From: Terriglobia bacterium
GTDB lineage: Bacteria > Acidobacteriota > Terriglobia > Bryobacterales > Bryobacteraceae
Direction of reading: 5' to 3'
Assembly (NCBI GenBank): GCA_021325235.1
Contig: JAJPHN010000034.1
Span: 62,001 to 126,000, forward strand
Length of the DNA: 64,000 nucleotides
In this document: piece after piece, positions 50,140-60,171 of the stretch
How positions within the stretch are numbered: the first letter of the stretch is position 1
How the letters are laid out: each line of letters starts with the position of its first letter
The notes under the pieces: model-generated
What the model was told of the DNA's origin: nothing
The model's database searches: none
What the model saw: the letters and a program-made list of their open reading frames with translations, nothing else
Position numbers and translations under genes: made by a program

Positions 50140-53100
50140 ATGAGTCCCTCCAGGCCATTTATTCTGCGGCCGGTGGCGACCTCGCTTCTGATGGCGGGGA
50201 TTCTCATCGCCGGTGCCATTGCCTATAAACAACTGCCGGTATCGGCGCTGCCGGAAGTCGACTACCCGACCATTCAGTGCACGACGTTTTATCCGGGAGC
50301 GAGTCCCGAGGTGATGGCGTCGAGCGTGACGGCGCCGCTCGAGCGCACCTTCGGACAGGTGCCGGGGCTGAAGCAGATGACGAGTGTGAGCTCGTTCGGG
50401 AGCTCGATCATTACGCTGCAGTTCGATCTCGATCTAAATATAGATATCGCCGAGCAGCAGGTGCAGGCCTCGATCAATGCGGCGGGCACGTATCTGCCGC
50501 CCGACCTGCCGAATCCTCCGATTTACAGCAAGGTGAACCCCGCCGATGCGCCGATTCTGACGCTGGCGCTCACCTCGAATACGCTGCCGCTGACAAGAGT
50601 GGAGGATCTGGCCGACACCACGCTTTCGCAGAAAATTTCTCAGCTGCCGGGCGTGGGTCTGGTGACGATTTCGGGCGGACAGAAACCGGCGGTGCGCATT
50701 CGCGTGAACCCGACGGCGCTGGCGGCTTACGGGCTGAGCCTGGAAGACGTGCGCACGGCGCTCAACCAGACGAACGTGAATCAGGCCAAGGGTAATTTCG
50801 ACGGCCTGCGGCAGGCGTACACGATTGGCGCCAACGATCAGATTCTGACGAGCACCGGGTACAAGCCGGTCATCATTGCGTATAAGAATGGCGCGCCGGT
50901 GCGGCTCGAGGACGTCGCAAGCGTGGTCGAAGGCCCGGAAAACAATCACCAGGCGGCCTGGATGAACACCACGCCGGCGGTGATCGTGAACATTCAACGG
51001 CAGCCGGGCGCGAACATCATCGCGGTTGTGGACCGTATCAAGGCACTGCTGCCGCAGTTGCAGACCGCGATTCCGTCGGCGGTGAAGGTGCAGGTGCTGA
51101 CGGATCGGACCAACACGATTCGGGCGTCGGTCGAAGACGTTCAGTTTGAACTGATGCTGACGGTGGCACTGGTCGTGATGGTGATTTTCCTGTTCCTGCG
51201 CAGTCTGGCGGCGACGGTGATTCCGAGCGTGGCGGTGCCACTCTCGATTGTGGGCACGTTTGGCGTGATGTATCTGCTCGGCTATAGCCTGAACAACCTG
51301 ACGTTGATGGCGCTCACGATTTCCACTGGTTTCGTGGTCGACGATGCGATCGTCATGATCGAGAATATTTCGCGGTTCCTCGAAGAAGGCGAGACGCCGT
51401 TACGCGCGGCTTTGAAAGGCTCCGAACAGATCGGGTTCACCATCGTGTCGCTGACCGTTTCGCTCATCGCCGTGCTGATTCCGCTGCTCTTTATGGGCGA
51501 TATCGTGGGCCGCCTGTTCCGGGAATTCGCGATTACACTGGCGATCACCATTCTGGTCTCGGCGGTGGTGTCGTTGACGCTCACTCCGATGATGTGCGCC
51601 AAGCTGTTGCGGCACAAACCGGAGCATGAGCAGACCTGGTTTTATCGCAAATCCGAGCACGCGTTTAACTGGGTCATCGCCAAGTACGGCACGACTCTGC
51701 AATGGGTGCTGAAACATCAGCCGATGACGCTGGCCGTTACGGTGGCGACCCTGGTGGGAACGATTCTGCTCTTCATGGTTGTGCCGAAAGGCTTTTTCCC
51801 GGTGCAGGATACGGGCGTCATTCTGGGCGTTTCCGAGGCGCCGGCGGATGTGTCGTTCGACGCCATGTCCCAGAGGCAGCAGGCACTGGCCAAGGTTATT
51901 CTGCAGGATCCGGCGGTTGCGAGCCTGTCGTCCTTCATCGGTATCGATGGCGTGAACACGACGCTCAACAGCGGACGCATTCAGATCAACTTGAAACCGC
52001 ATGACGAGCGGTCGGCGAGCGCCACGGAAGTGATCCGGCGTCTGCAGCCGAAGCTAGCGCAGCAGGTGGAAGGCATCACGCTCTACATGCAGCCGGTGCA
52101 GGATTTGACAGTCGAAGACCGGGTGAGCCGCACGCAATATCAATACACGCTGGAAGATACCGATGCGGCGGAACTGGCGACATGGACCAACCGGCTGGTG
52201 GACAAGTTGAAGACGCTGCCGCAACTGCGCGATGTGGCGACAGACCAGCAGAACAACGGGCGCGAGACGACGCTGGTGATCGATCGCGATACGGCGGCGC
52301 GGCTCGGCATCGGCATGCAGCAGATCGACGACACGCTGTACGACGCGTTCGGCCAGCGGCTGGTCTCGACCATGTTCACGCAGCTGAACCAGTATCATGT
52401 GGTGCTCGAAGTGGGACCGGATTATCGAAACAATCCCGCCGATCTGCAGAATATTTACGTGAAATCGGCCAGCGGGCAAGTGGTGCCGCTCGGTTCGTTT
52501 ACGCATTACGAAGAGACAAGCGCGCCGCTGACGGTGAACCATCAGGGGCAGTTCCCGGTAGTGACGGTTTCCTTCAACCTGCCGCGCGACGAATCGCTGG
52601 GACGCGCCGTAAAGGCGATCAAGCAGGCCGAACAGGAGATCGGATTGCCTGCGAGCATTCATTCGAGCTTCCAAGGCACGGCGGCGGCGTTCCAGAATTC
52701 GCTGGCGAATGAAGCGTGGCTGATTCTGGCGGCGCTGGTGGTGGTTTACATTGTGCTCGGCGTGTTGTACGAAAGCTACATTCACCCGATCACGATTCTT
52801 TCAACGCTTCCCTCGGCAGGCGTGGGGGCGATTCTGGCGCTGTTCATCTGCCGGCAGGATTTCAATGTCGTGGCGCTGATCGGCATTATCCTGCTGATCG
52901 GCATCGTGAAGAAGAACGCGATCATGATGATCGATTTTGCGCTTGAAGCCGAGCGCGAGGAAGGCAAGCGCCCGGTGGAAGCGATCTATCAGGCGTGCCT
53001 GCTGCGTTTCCGGCCGATCATGATGACGACGATGGCCGCGCTGTTTGGCGGATTACCGCTGGCGCTCGGAACGGGGGTCGGTTCGGAGCTGCGCAAGCCG

Positions 53101-53259
53101 CTGGGAATCACGATTGTCGGCGGTTTGATCCTGAGCCAGGTGCTGACGCTGTATACGACGCCAGTGGTTTACCTCTATTTCGACCGGCTGGCGCGACGGT
53201 TGAGCCGCGGGCGAGCGCGCTACGGCGAATTTGTGCCGGAGCCGGTGCATGGGGATTGA
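50140..53259 (+). CDS. RND multidrug efflux permease, first (MdtB-like)
   Basis: 1039 residues, full length. [33 protein letters not shown], then TM helix with [13 protein letters not shown] (the paired Asp used in proton relay), GKLLQWVLK loop, [36 protein letters not shown] and [22 protein letters not shown], all standard HAE1/MdtBC hallmarks. Two homologous halves of ~500 residues are visible. It forms part of a heterotrimeric MdtB2C-type pump with the third gene. Its stop is followed by a long palindrome, not by a direct overlap with its partner. Confidence 0.93.
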   Translation: MSPSRPFILRPVATSLLMAGILIAGAIAYKQLPVSALPEVDYPTIQCTTFYPGASPEVMASSVTAPLERTFGQVPGLKQMTSVSSFGSSIITLQFDLDLNIDIAEQQVQASINAAGTYLPPDLPNPPIYSKVNPADAPILTLALTSNTLPLTRVEDLADTTLSQKISQLPGVGLVTISGGQKPAVRIRVNPTALAAYGLSLEDVRTALNQTNVNQAKGNFDGLRQAYTIGANDQILTSTGYKPVIIAYKNGAPVRLEDVASVVEGPENNHQAAWMNTTPAVIVNIQRQPGANIIAVVDRIKALLPQLQTAIPSAVKVQVLTDRTNTIRASVEDVQFELMLTVALVVMVIFLFLRSLAATVIPSVAVPLSIVGTFGVMYLLGYSLNNLTLMALTISTGFVVDDAIVMIENISRFLEEGETPLRAALKGSEQIGFTIVSLTVSLIAVLIPLLFMGDIVGRLFREFAITLAITILVSAVVSLTLTPMMCAKLLRHKPEHEQTWFYRKSEHAFNWVIAKYGTTLQWVLKHQPMTLAVTVATLVGTILLFMVVPKGFFPVQDTGVILGVSEAPADVSFDAMSQRQQALAKVILQDPAVASLSSFIGIDGVNTTLNSGRIQINLKPHDERSASATEVIRRLQPKLAQQVEGITLYMQPVQDLTVEDRVSRTQYQYTLEDTDAAELATWTNRLVDKLKTLPQLRDVATDQQNNGRETTLVIDRDTAARLGIGMQQIDDTLYDAFGQRLVSTMFTQLNQYHVVLEVGPDYRNNPADLQNIYVKSASGQVVPLGSFTHYEETSAPLTVNHQGQFPVVTVSFNLPRDESLGRAVKAIKQAEQEIGLPASIHSSFQGTAAAFQNSLANEAWLILAALVVVYIVLGVLYESYIHPITILSTLPSAGVGAILALFICRQDFNVVALIGIILLIGIVKKNAIMMIDFALEAEREEGKRPVEAIYQACLLRFRPIMMTTMAALFGGLPLALGTGVGSELRKPLGITIVGGLILSQVLTLYTTPVVYLYFDRLARRLSRGRARYGEFVPEPVHGD

Positions 53260-53272
53260 GCACATTGTTTTG

Positions 53273-53347
53273 GACACCAATCGCTTCGCTCATGGCTCGG
53301 AATGGAGAGTACGTTCACTCGGAGCCATGAGCGCAGCGATTGGTGTC
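53273..53347. repeat. 26-bp-arm palindrome (REP-like) downstream of the first pump gene
   Basis: GACACCAATCGCT (53273-53285) pairs with AGCGATTGGTGTC (53335-53347), and CGCTCATGGCTC (53287-53298) with GAGCCATGAGCG (53322-53333), with one mismatch between them. The loop is ~23 bp. The right arm overlaps the 3' end of the dead transposase, whose last codons (IDTNRCAHGSE) are encoded by it. This is the layout of a REP element and its RAYT gene, and the RNA stem would also be strong. Confidence 0.78.
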
Positions 53348-53876
53348 AATCCAGCACTCCATCGGCGCGCCTTGCTGATTGATGACGTAATCGATGGCGG
53401 CATCGAGCGATATGCGTGTCCAAAGATACCGAGTGCTGCCGTGCTTAGTCCAGAAGCGGGTTCGCAAAGGATGATCCGGTTTCAAAGCGACTGTAACCCG
53501 GGCTTTCCAAATAAGCCAGAGCACGGTCCAGCGGAACATCGGGCTGGAAAACAACATGGACGTGATTAGTTCTTACATGAACCGCAAAGAAATGCCAGCC
53601 TCGATACTCACATGCATTATGGATCGCTTTCAGAACATGGGCGCGGTCCTGCAACTCGAGTGTGAATTCCGGTTCGGACATGAGCTGTCGGGCCTGACGG
53701 CGAAAAGCGGGGTTATCGGGGACGGTCGGAGCGCCTCGGTTCCGATGGCGCCGCGATACGGACCCTGTCTCAGCACCGTGCAGATGGGTGCCGTAGGTAG
53801 TGAAGGTCAGCAGGACTGCAATTGCCTCGCTCAAAGGTTTCGGGCCTCCGCCCGCCGAGCCACGCGCGTGACTCAT
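53315..53876 (-). pseudogene. IS200/REP-associated (Y1, HUH) transposase, frameshifted
   Basis: From ATG 53876 leftwards: AIAVLLTFTTYGTHLHG, GSVSRRHRNRG, and the HUH motif HVRTNHVHVVFQ, all typical of the Y1/RAYT transposase group. At about 53514 a +1 base (TTGGAAAG) shifts the frame. The next frame gives KARVTVALKPDHPLRTRFW, KHGSTRYLWT and AAIDYVINQQGAPM, the normal C-terminus. It is therefore inactive. It lies inside the mdtB-mdtC-like operon, in the opposite orientation, and ends in the palindrome. No target duplication could be recognised. Confidence 0.78.
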
Positions 53877-53899
53877 TGCTCCGATATACCACTGCAGCC

Positions 53900-56800
53900 A
53901 TGAATCTTTCGGCTCCATTTATCAAACGGCCGGTAGCGACTTCGCTGCTCACGGCGGCGCTGGCGATGGCGGGAATCATTGTGTTCCCGTTTTTGCCCGT
54001 CTCCGCGCTGCCGGAGGTCGAGTTTCCGACCATCGTCGTGCACGCGAATTTGCCCGGCGCGAGTCCGGAGACGATGGCGTCGGCTGTCGCGACACCGCTC
54101 GAGCGGCAGTTCGGACGTATCGCGAGCGTCAACGAAATGACCTCGTCGAGCCAGCTGAGCAGCACCGCGATCGTGCTGCAGTTCGATCTCAGCCGCAATA
54201 TCGACGCGGCGGCGCGCGACGTGCAGGCTGCGATCAATGCTGCACGCGGGCAGCTGCCAGCCGATATGCCGAGTAATCCGGGCTACTGGAAAGCGAATCC
54301 GGCCGACGCGCCGATCCTGATGTTCGCGCTGAGTTCGGACCTGGTGGGCCGGCCGCAGATGTACGATTTTGCCGACTCGGTGCTGGCGCAAAAGCTCTCG
54401 CAGATCGAAGGCGTGGGGCAGGTGGAAGTCTGGGGCAGTTCGCGGCCAGCGGTGCGCGTGCAGGTGAATCCGACGCTGCTGAACAACATGGGGCTAGGCC
54501 TGACGGATGTGGCGAGCACGCTGCAGAACGCGAATGCGCACCAGGCCAAAGGCGATCTCAACAATCAGCAGGTGCGCTGGCAGATCAACGCTACCGATCA
54601 GCTCTTCAAAGCCTCCGAATACGCGAAGCTCATCGTGACCTACCGCAATGGCGCGCCGGTGCGGCTGGCGGATCTGGGCAACGTGATCGATTCGGTGGAG
54701 AACACGCGCAACGACGGTCTCGATAACGGCAAACCAAACGTGCTGCTGGCCGTAACGCGCCAGCCGCAGGCCAACATCATCAAAACAGTGGACCGGATTC
54801 GCGAGGTACTGCCGCAACTACAGGCCTCGGTACCGCCGGCGATGCATCTGAAAATCGCGCAGGATCGCACCGAGACGATTCGCGCTTCGGTGCGCGATGT
54901 CGAGTATACGCTGCTGGTGGCGATCGGGCTGGTGGTTCTTGTGGTATTTGCGTTTCTGCGCAGCCCTTCGGCCACCATCATTCCGGGTATCGCGGTGCCG
55001 CTCTCGTTATGCGGAACATTCGTGGCGATGTATCTGCTGGGCTACACGCTCGACAATCTCTCGCTGATGGCGCTGACGGTTTCGACCGGATTCGTGGTCG
55101 ACGACGCCATCGTGGTGATCGAGAACATCACGCGTTATCTGGAAATCGGCTGGACCCCGTTCAAAGCCGCGCTGCAGGGCGCGAAAGAGATCGGCTTCAC
55201 GGTGCTTTCGATGAGCCTCTCGCTCGTCGCCGTTTTTATTCCGATCCTGCTGATGGGCGGCATCGTAGGACGACTGTTTCGCGAATTCGCCGTCGTGCTG
55301 ACGGTCGCCATTGCGGTGTCGCTGATCGTTTCACTCACGACCACGCCCATGATGTGCGCTCATTTCCTGCGTGCGCACAGCCCCAGAGAGAAGCACAATT
55401 TTCTGTACCGTGCCAGCGAGCGCAGCTTCGATGCGATGCACACGCTCTACGACAAGACGCTGCGCAGTGTGCTGCGGCATCCGCAACTGACGCTGATCAT
55501 CACGCTGATCACGATTGCGGTGAGCGTTTACCTGTACATCATCGTGCCCAAGGGTTTTTTCCCGCAGCAGGATACCGGGCGCATTGGCGGCGCGATCGTC
55601 GCCGATCAAGACATCTCCTTTACCGCCATGCGCGAGAAGCTGCATGAGATGCTGCGCATCGTGCAACAGGATCCGGCAATTGACGACGTGCAGGGCTTTA
55701 CCGGCGGCGGCACGCTCAACGTCGCCTCCATGTGGGCGCAGTTGAAGCCGCTGGGTGAGCGCAAAGCAAGCGCGGACCAAGTGATCAACCGGCTGCGGCC
55801 GAAGCTGGCGCGGATTCCCGGCGCAACACTCTATATGCAGGCTGCGCAGGATATTCGGGTGGGCGGCCGCGGCTCCAATTCTCAGTATCAATACACGCTG
55901 CAATCCGATAAGCTGGCGGATCTGAACGAATGGGCGCCGAGGCTGCTCGCCAAATTGAAGACCATGCCGATGGTGCTCGATGCCAACAGCGACCAGCAGA
56001 TTCACGGGCTCGAGACGCGGCTCGTCATCGATCGCGCCACAGCATCGCGACTGGGCGTGCGTCCCGCCGACATCGACACTACGCTCTACAGCGCCTTTGG
56101 ACAGCGCCAGGTTTCCACCATGTACACGGGCATCAATCAGTACCACGTGGTGCTCGAGGTGCTGCCCGAATTCCAACAGAATCCTTCCTCGCTCGATTCG
56201 ATCTACGTCCGCACCAACAACGGCACGCCGGTTCCGATTTCAACTTTCACGCACCTGCGCACCGTGCTTGCGCCGCTGACGGTGAACCATCAGGGCCAGT
56301 TCCCCTCCATCACGCTTTCGTTTGCGCTGCCGCCGGGCGTGGCCTTGAGCGAAGCTGTAGATGCGGTGCAGCGGGCCGAGGACGAGATCGGGATGCCGGC
56401 CAATGTGCACGGCGCGTTTGCCGGTACGGCGCAGGTATTTCAGGCATCGCTTAAATCGGAGCCGCTGCTGATTTTGGCCGCGCTGGTGGCGGTTTATATC
56501 GTGCTGGGCATGCTGTACGAAAGCTACATGCATCCGATCACGATTCTTTCGACGCTGCCTTCGGCCGGTGTCGGCGCGCTGCTGGCGCTGCTGGTCTTCG
56601 GCACGGAGCTAACCGTGATCGCGCTGATCGGCATCATCCTGCTGGTCGGCATTGTCAAGAAGAACGCGATCATGATGATCGATTTCGCGTTGGAAGTGGA
56701 GCGCAAGGAAGGCCTCTCGCCGAAGAACGCGATCTATCGCGCCTGCCTGCTGCGCTTCCGGCCGATCATGATGACCACCTTCGCGGCCCTGCTCGGCGCT

Positions 56801-57019
56801 ATGCCGCTCGCGCTCGGAACGGGCACGGGATCCGAGCTTCGCCGCCCGCTCGGGATCACGATTGTCGGTGGCCTGATGGTCAGCCAGCTTCTGACGCTGT
56901 ACACGACTCCGGTGGTCTACCTGTATCTGGATCGCCTGCAGACGTGGTTCGGCGCCAAGCGGCAACTGCGTCCGAGACTGCAGACCATGCTCACAGATTC
57001 GCCCGCTGCGGGCGATTGA
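53900..57019 (+). CDS. RND multidrug efflux permease, second (MdtC-like)
   Basis: 1039 residues from ATG 53900 ([21 protein letters not shown]); the ORF's upstream part overlaps the transposase remnant and is not coding. Same hallmarks as the first pump: [100 protein letters not shown]. It is a clear paralogue of gene 50140-53259. Promoter activity must come from the upstream gene's transcript or from the 640-bp region carrying the transposase. C-terminal tail is Arg-rich. Confidence 0.93.
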   Translation: MNLSAPFIKRPVATSLLTAALAMAGIIVFPFLPVSALPEVEFPTIVVHANLPGASPETMASAVATPLERQFGRIASVNEMTSSSQLSSTAIVLQFDLSRNIDAAARDVQAAINAARGQLPADMPSNPGYWKANPADAPILMFALSSDLVGRPQMYDFADSVLAQKLSQIEGVGQVEVWGSSRPAVRVQVNPTLLNNMGLGLTDVASTLQNANAHQAKGDLNNQQVRWQINATDQLFKASEYAKLIVTYRNGAPVRLADLGNVIDSVENTRNDGLDNGKPNVLLAVTRQPQANIIKTVDRIREVLPQLQASVPPAMHLKIAQDRTETIRASVRDVEYTLLVAIGLVVLVVFAFLRSPSATIIPGIAVPLSLCGTFVAMYLLGYTLDNLSLMALTVSTGFVVDDAIVVIENITRYLEIGWTPFKAALQGAKEIGFTVLSMSLSLVAVFIPILLMGGIVGRLFREFAVVLTVAIAVSLIVSLTTTPMMCAHFLRAHSPREKHNFLYRASERSFDAMHTLYDKTLRSVLRHPQLTLIITLITIAVSVYLYIIVPKGFFPQQDTGRIGGAIVADQDISFTAMREKLHEMLRIVQQDPAIDDVQGFTGGGTLNVASMWAQLKPLGERKASADQVINRLRPKLARIPGATLYMQAAQDIRVGGRGSNSQYQYTLQSDKLADLNEWAPRLLAKLKTMPMVLDANSDQQIHGLETRLVIDRATASRLGVRPADIDTTLYSAFGQRQVSTMYTGINQYHVVLEVLPEFQQNPSSLDSIYVRTNNGTPVPISTFTHLRTVLAPLTVNHQGQFPSITLSFALPPGVALSEAVDAVQRAEDEIGMPANVHGAFAGTAQVFQASLKSEPLLILAALVAVYIVLGMLYESYMHPITILSTLPSAGVGALLALLVFGTELTVIALIGIILLVGIVKKNAIMMIDFALEVERKEGLSPKNAIYRACLLRFRPIMMTTFAALLGAMPLALGTGTGSELRRPLGITIVGGLMVSQLLTLYTTPVVYLYLDRLQTWFGAKRQLRPRLQTMLTDSPAAGD

Positions 57020-57061
57020 TCGCACGCCCTGTACCCATCCCGAATGTGCAGTCCGGATCGG

Positions 57062-57105
57062 TATGATTATCAGCTCTTGACAATCATATGGACTTGCTCT
57101 ATTCT
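57062..57105 (+). promoter_or_regulatory. Promoter and operator of the second PadR/ADOP unit
   Basis: -35 TTGACA (57077-57082), 17-bp spacer, -10 TATTCT (57100-57105); transcription would start near 57112, six bases before ATG 57118. An inverted repeat TATGATTaTC (57062-57071)/GAcAATCATA (57079-57088) overlaps the -35, as expected for PadR repression. The in-frame ATG at 57088 is inside the promoter, so 57118 is the start. Confidence 0.75.
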
Positions 57106-57117
57106 GGTCTGGCTCAC

Positions 57118-57453
57118 ATGAACGAAACGAACACAGATGTCATTCAGGGAACGCTGGACATGCTGATCCTGAAAACGCTGAGCCTCGAACCTATGCACGG
57201 CTTTGGCATCGCCCGCCGCATTGAGCAGATCACGCAGAACGTTTTCAAAGTGAACCCAGGCTCGCTCTTAACAGCTTTGCAGCGGCTGGAACGGAACGGC
57301 TGGCTGGATTCCGAATGGCGCGTGACCGAGAACTCGCGGCGCGCGAAGGTCTATCGGCTGACGAGCGCAGGCAAAAAGCGGCTCCAGAGCGAAACAGCCG
57401 ACTGGCAGAGGCGATCCACCGCCATCGCGCGGCTCCTGAAAGCAGGGGCTTGA
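57118..57453 (+). CDS. PadR-family transcriptional regulator
   Basis: 111 residues from ATG 57118. Winged helix: VIQGTLDMLILKTLSLEPMHGFGIARRIEQ, NPGSLLTALQRLERNGWLDSEWRV and RRAKVYRLTSAGKKRLQSE. It is a paralogue of the 35367 regulator (shared HG.GIARRIEQ, AK.YRLT.AGRK/KK). It is 5 bp from the ADOP gene. Autoregulation through the palindrome over its -35 is likely. The transcript would have almost no leader. Confidence 0.92.
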   Translation: MNETNTDVIQGTLDMLILKTLSLEPMHGFGIARRIEQITQNVFKVNPGSLLTALQRLERNGWLDSEWRVTENSRRAKVYRLTSAGKKRLQSETADWQRRSTAIARLLKAGA

Positions 57454-57458
57454 ACCGT

Positions 57459-60152
57459 ATGACCCTTCTGCGGCAGTTCGCGCGCGGTGTTCGGAACCTG
57501 GTTCGTTCCAAACGAGCAAACGATGAGATTGCCGAGGAAGTGGAAAGCTTCTTCGCCGAAGCCAGGGCTGAACTCGAAGCTCGCGGCCTTTCGCCGAAAG
57601 AATCGCTGAGAGCCGCGCGCCTTCGCATGGGCAGCACGACCGCCGTTCGCGAGCAGGTGCGTTCGTATGGATGGGAAAACCCTGTCAGCGGGATGCTCCA
57701 GGAATTGCGCTACACGCTGCGGCGCTTGTTTGCGACTCCTGGCTTTACTTTCGTCAGCATTGCCACTCTCGCGCTGGGCGTCGGCGCAACCACCGCGATT
57801 TTCAGCGTGATCAACGGCGTGGTGCTGCAGCCTTTGCCCTACCCACATCCGGAGCAACTGGTCGCAGTCTGGATGAAAGCGCCCGGGGTGAAGATTGCAG
57901 ACCTGAACATGTCGCCCTCGGTCTACTTCACGATGTGTGACGAAAAGCGCGCGTTCCAGGCCGTCAGCATCTTCGCAACCGGAACCACGACCGTAACGGG
58001 CAAAACTCATCCGGAAGAAGTGCAGGCTGTCTTTGCCAGCCACGAGTTGCTCTCCATCCTTGGTGTCCGTCCGCAGCTCGGCCGCTTCTTCTCCGCCGCT
58101 GATGACGACCCGAAGGGTCTGCGGACGGCGATGCTTTCCGACAGCTACTGGCGCTCGCATTTCGGCGGTGAGCACTCTGTCCTCGGTAGTGAGCTCGTCA
58201 TCGAGGGCAACACGGTATCCGTCATTGGTGTTCTGCCGCCTTCCTTTGAATTCATGGACCAAAGGCCAGACCTGCTCATTCCGATGCGGTTTGATCGTGC
58301 GAAAACAAATCTTGGAGTGTTCTCTTATCAGGGCGTCGCAAGACTCAAGGCCGGCGTAACATTGCAGCAAGCCGACGATGACCTCGCCCGTATGCTGGCG
58401 CTCGTTTTGCAGCGCTTTCCACCGCCCGGCGGCTACACGGTGAAGATGTTTGAGGATGCGCGCATAGCCCCTAATCTGAGACGGTTGAAAGACGACTTGA
58501 TAGGCGATATCGGCAACATGCTTTGGGTGCTTTTGACGAGTGTCAGCATCGTTCTCCTGATCGCCTGCGCCAATGTTGCGAATCTTCTTCTCGTCCGAGC
58601 AGAGGGACGCCAGCAGGAACTTGCCATTCGCACTGCACTCGGTGCAAACTGGATACGCCTTGCGCGCGAACTTCTGTTTGAAAGTGTCACGCTCGCCCTG
58701 GCCGGCGGTATAGCTGGCCTCGCGTTGTCCTCTGGCGCGCTGAAGCTGCTTTTGTCCTCTGACTTACTCCGCCTGCCACGCTCTCATAACATCCACGTCG
58801 ATATCTGGACGGTGCTGTTTGCCATGGTGGTTGCAATGGCGCTGGGCGTCCTTTTTGGATTGATCCCCGTCGTTCGCTACGCGAGACCGGAAATCGCGAA
58901 CGCATTGCGCGGCGGCGGCCGATCTCTGAGCGCAGCCCGGGACAGAAATCGGGTCCGGAGTCTGCTGGTTGTCGTTCAGGTTGCGCTGGCTCTCGTTCTA
59001 CTCGTCACCTCCGGGCTGATGATTCGCACGTTTCGCAATCTGCACCAGGTCGATCCCGGATTCAGGAACGCTCATGAAGTTGACACGCTGAGAATCGGCA
59101 TTCCGGATGAAGACGTGAAGGAACCCGAGCGCGTGATGCGGATGGAACAGGCGATGCTCGATAATGTGAAGGCCGTGAACGGCGTCGTCTCTGCTTCGAT
59201 TACTTCGTCTGTACCAATGGACGGCGGGCAATCGAACGATCCCGTGTACGCCGCGGATAAGAGCTATCGCGAAGGCACGATCGCTCCGCTCCGGAGATTT
59301 AAATACATTGCACCGGGATACTTCGCCACACTGAGGCAGCGAATGCTCGCCGGGCGTGACCTCACCTGGTCCGATATCGATCACGGCGGTGATGTCGCAC
59401 TTGTGACCGAGAATACGGCACGAGACATCTGGGGATCGCCCGAAGCTGCTCTCGGAAAGCGCATTCGCACCAACAAAAAAGACGACTGGCGCGAAGTCAT
59501 CGGCATAGTAGCGGACGAGTATTCAGACGGCGTGGACAAACCCGCGCCAACCATCGTCTATTGGCCGATACTCACAAAGAACTTCGAGGGCGATGCGATA
59601 TCAGTCCAGCGCTACATCTCAGTCGTGGTGCGTACCCCGCGCGCCGGTTCTCCGTCATTCGAAAACGAGATTCAAAAGGCGCTCTGGCGCGTGTACTCAA
59701 ACCTGCCGCTCGCGAAGATGGATACGCTTGAAATGTTCTATAACCGCTCGCTGGCACGCACCTCCTTCACCCTATTGCTGCTCGCAATCGCCGGCGGCAT
59801 GGCGCTCCTGCTGGGGATTATTGGCTTATATGGATTGATCTCTTACTCGGTCGCGCAGCGCAGGCGGGAGATCGGCATCCGGCTTGCGCTCGGCGCGCCC
59901 GTTGCTGAAATCATACGTCTGTTCCTTCGCAGCGGTCTGCTGCTCTCTGCCGTCGGTTGCGGTGCTGGAATGATTGCCGCGCTCCTGCTCACACGTCTCA
60001 TGAAATCTCTGCTGTTTTCCGTCAGCCCGTCGGATCCGCTCACCTTCGCCGGAACAGCATGTGTGCTCATCTCGGTCGCGGCACTGGCCAGCTATCTGCC
60101 GGCCCGGAAAGCACTCAAGGTGGATCCCGTGGAGGCCTTACGTGCGGAATAA
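57459..60152 (+). CDS. ADOP-type ABC transporter permease, second copy
   Basis: 897 residues from ATG 57459, upstream part of the frame overlapping padR. N-terminal ADOP region (NDEIAEEVESFFAEARAELEARGLSPKESLRAARLRMGS), MacB-like domain (PLPYPHPEQLVAVW), FtsX half (LWVLLTSVSIVLLIACANVANLLLVRAEGRQQELAIRTALGA), second half with YGLISYSVAQRRREIGIRLALGAP and terminal ALKVDPVEALRAE. It resembles the 35708 copy in layout, so the two pairs are ancient paralogues. It lacks an ATPase. Confidence 0.9.
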   Translation: MTLLRQFARGVRNLVRSKRANDEIAEEVESFFAEARAELEARGLSPKESLRAARLRMGSTTAVREQVRSYGWENPVSGMLQELRYTLRRLFATPGFTFVSIATLALGVGATTAIFSVINGVVLQPLPYPHPEQLVAVWMKAPGVKIADLNMSPSVYFTMCDEKRAFQAVSIFATGTTTVTGKTHPEEVQAVFASHELLSILGVRPQLGRFFSAADDDPKGLRTAMLSDSYWRSHFGGEHSVLGSELVIEGNTVSVIGVLPPSFEFMDQRPDLLIPMRFDRAKTNLGVFSYQGVARLKAGVTLQQADDDLARMLALVLQRFPPPGGYTVKMFEDARIAPNLRRLKDDLIGDIGNMLWVLLTSVSIVLLIACANVANLLLVRAEGRQQELAIRTALGANWIRLARELLFESVTLALAGGIAGLALSSGALKLLLSSDLLRLPRSHNIHVDIWTVLFAMVVAMALGVLFGLIPVVRYARPEIANALRGGGRSLSAARDRNRVRSLLVVVQVALALVLLVTSGLMIRTFRNLHQVDPGFRNAHEVDTLRIGIPDEDVKEPERVMRMEQAMLDNVKAVNGVVSASITSSVPMDGGQSNDPVYAADKSYREGTIAPLRRFKYIAPGYFATLRQRMLAGRDLTWSDIDHGGDVALVTENTARDIWGSPEAALGKRIRTNKKDDWREVIGIVADEYSDGVDKPAPTIVYWPILTKNFEGDAISVQRYISVVVRTPRAGSPSFENEIQKALWRVYSNLPLAKMDTLEMFYNRSLARTSFTLLLLAIAGGMALLLGIIGLYGLISYSVAQRRREIGIRLALGAPVAEIIRLFLRSGLLLSAVGCGAGMIAALLLTRLMKSLLFSVSPSDPLTFAGTACVLISVAALASYLPARKALKVDPVEALRAE

Positions 60153-60171
60153 CGAGCCGGGCAGGACACTG

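Noticed and set aside
57088-57117. ATG 57088 as the start of the second PadR
   Set aside because: It lies between the -35 and -10 hexamers of a good promoter.
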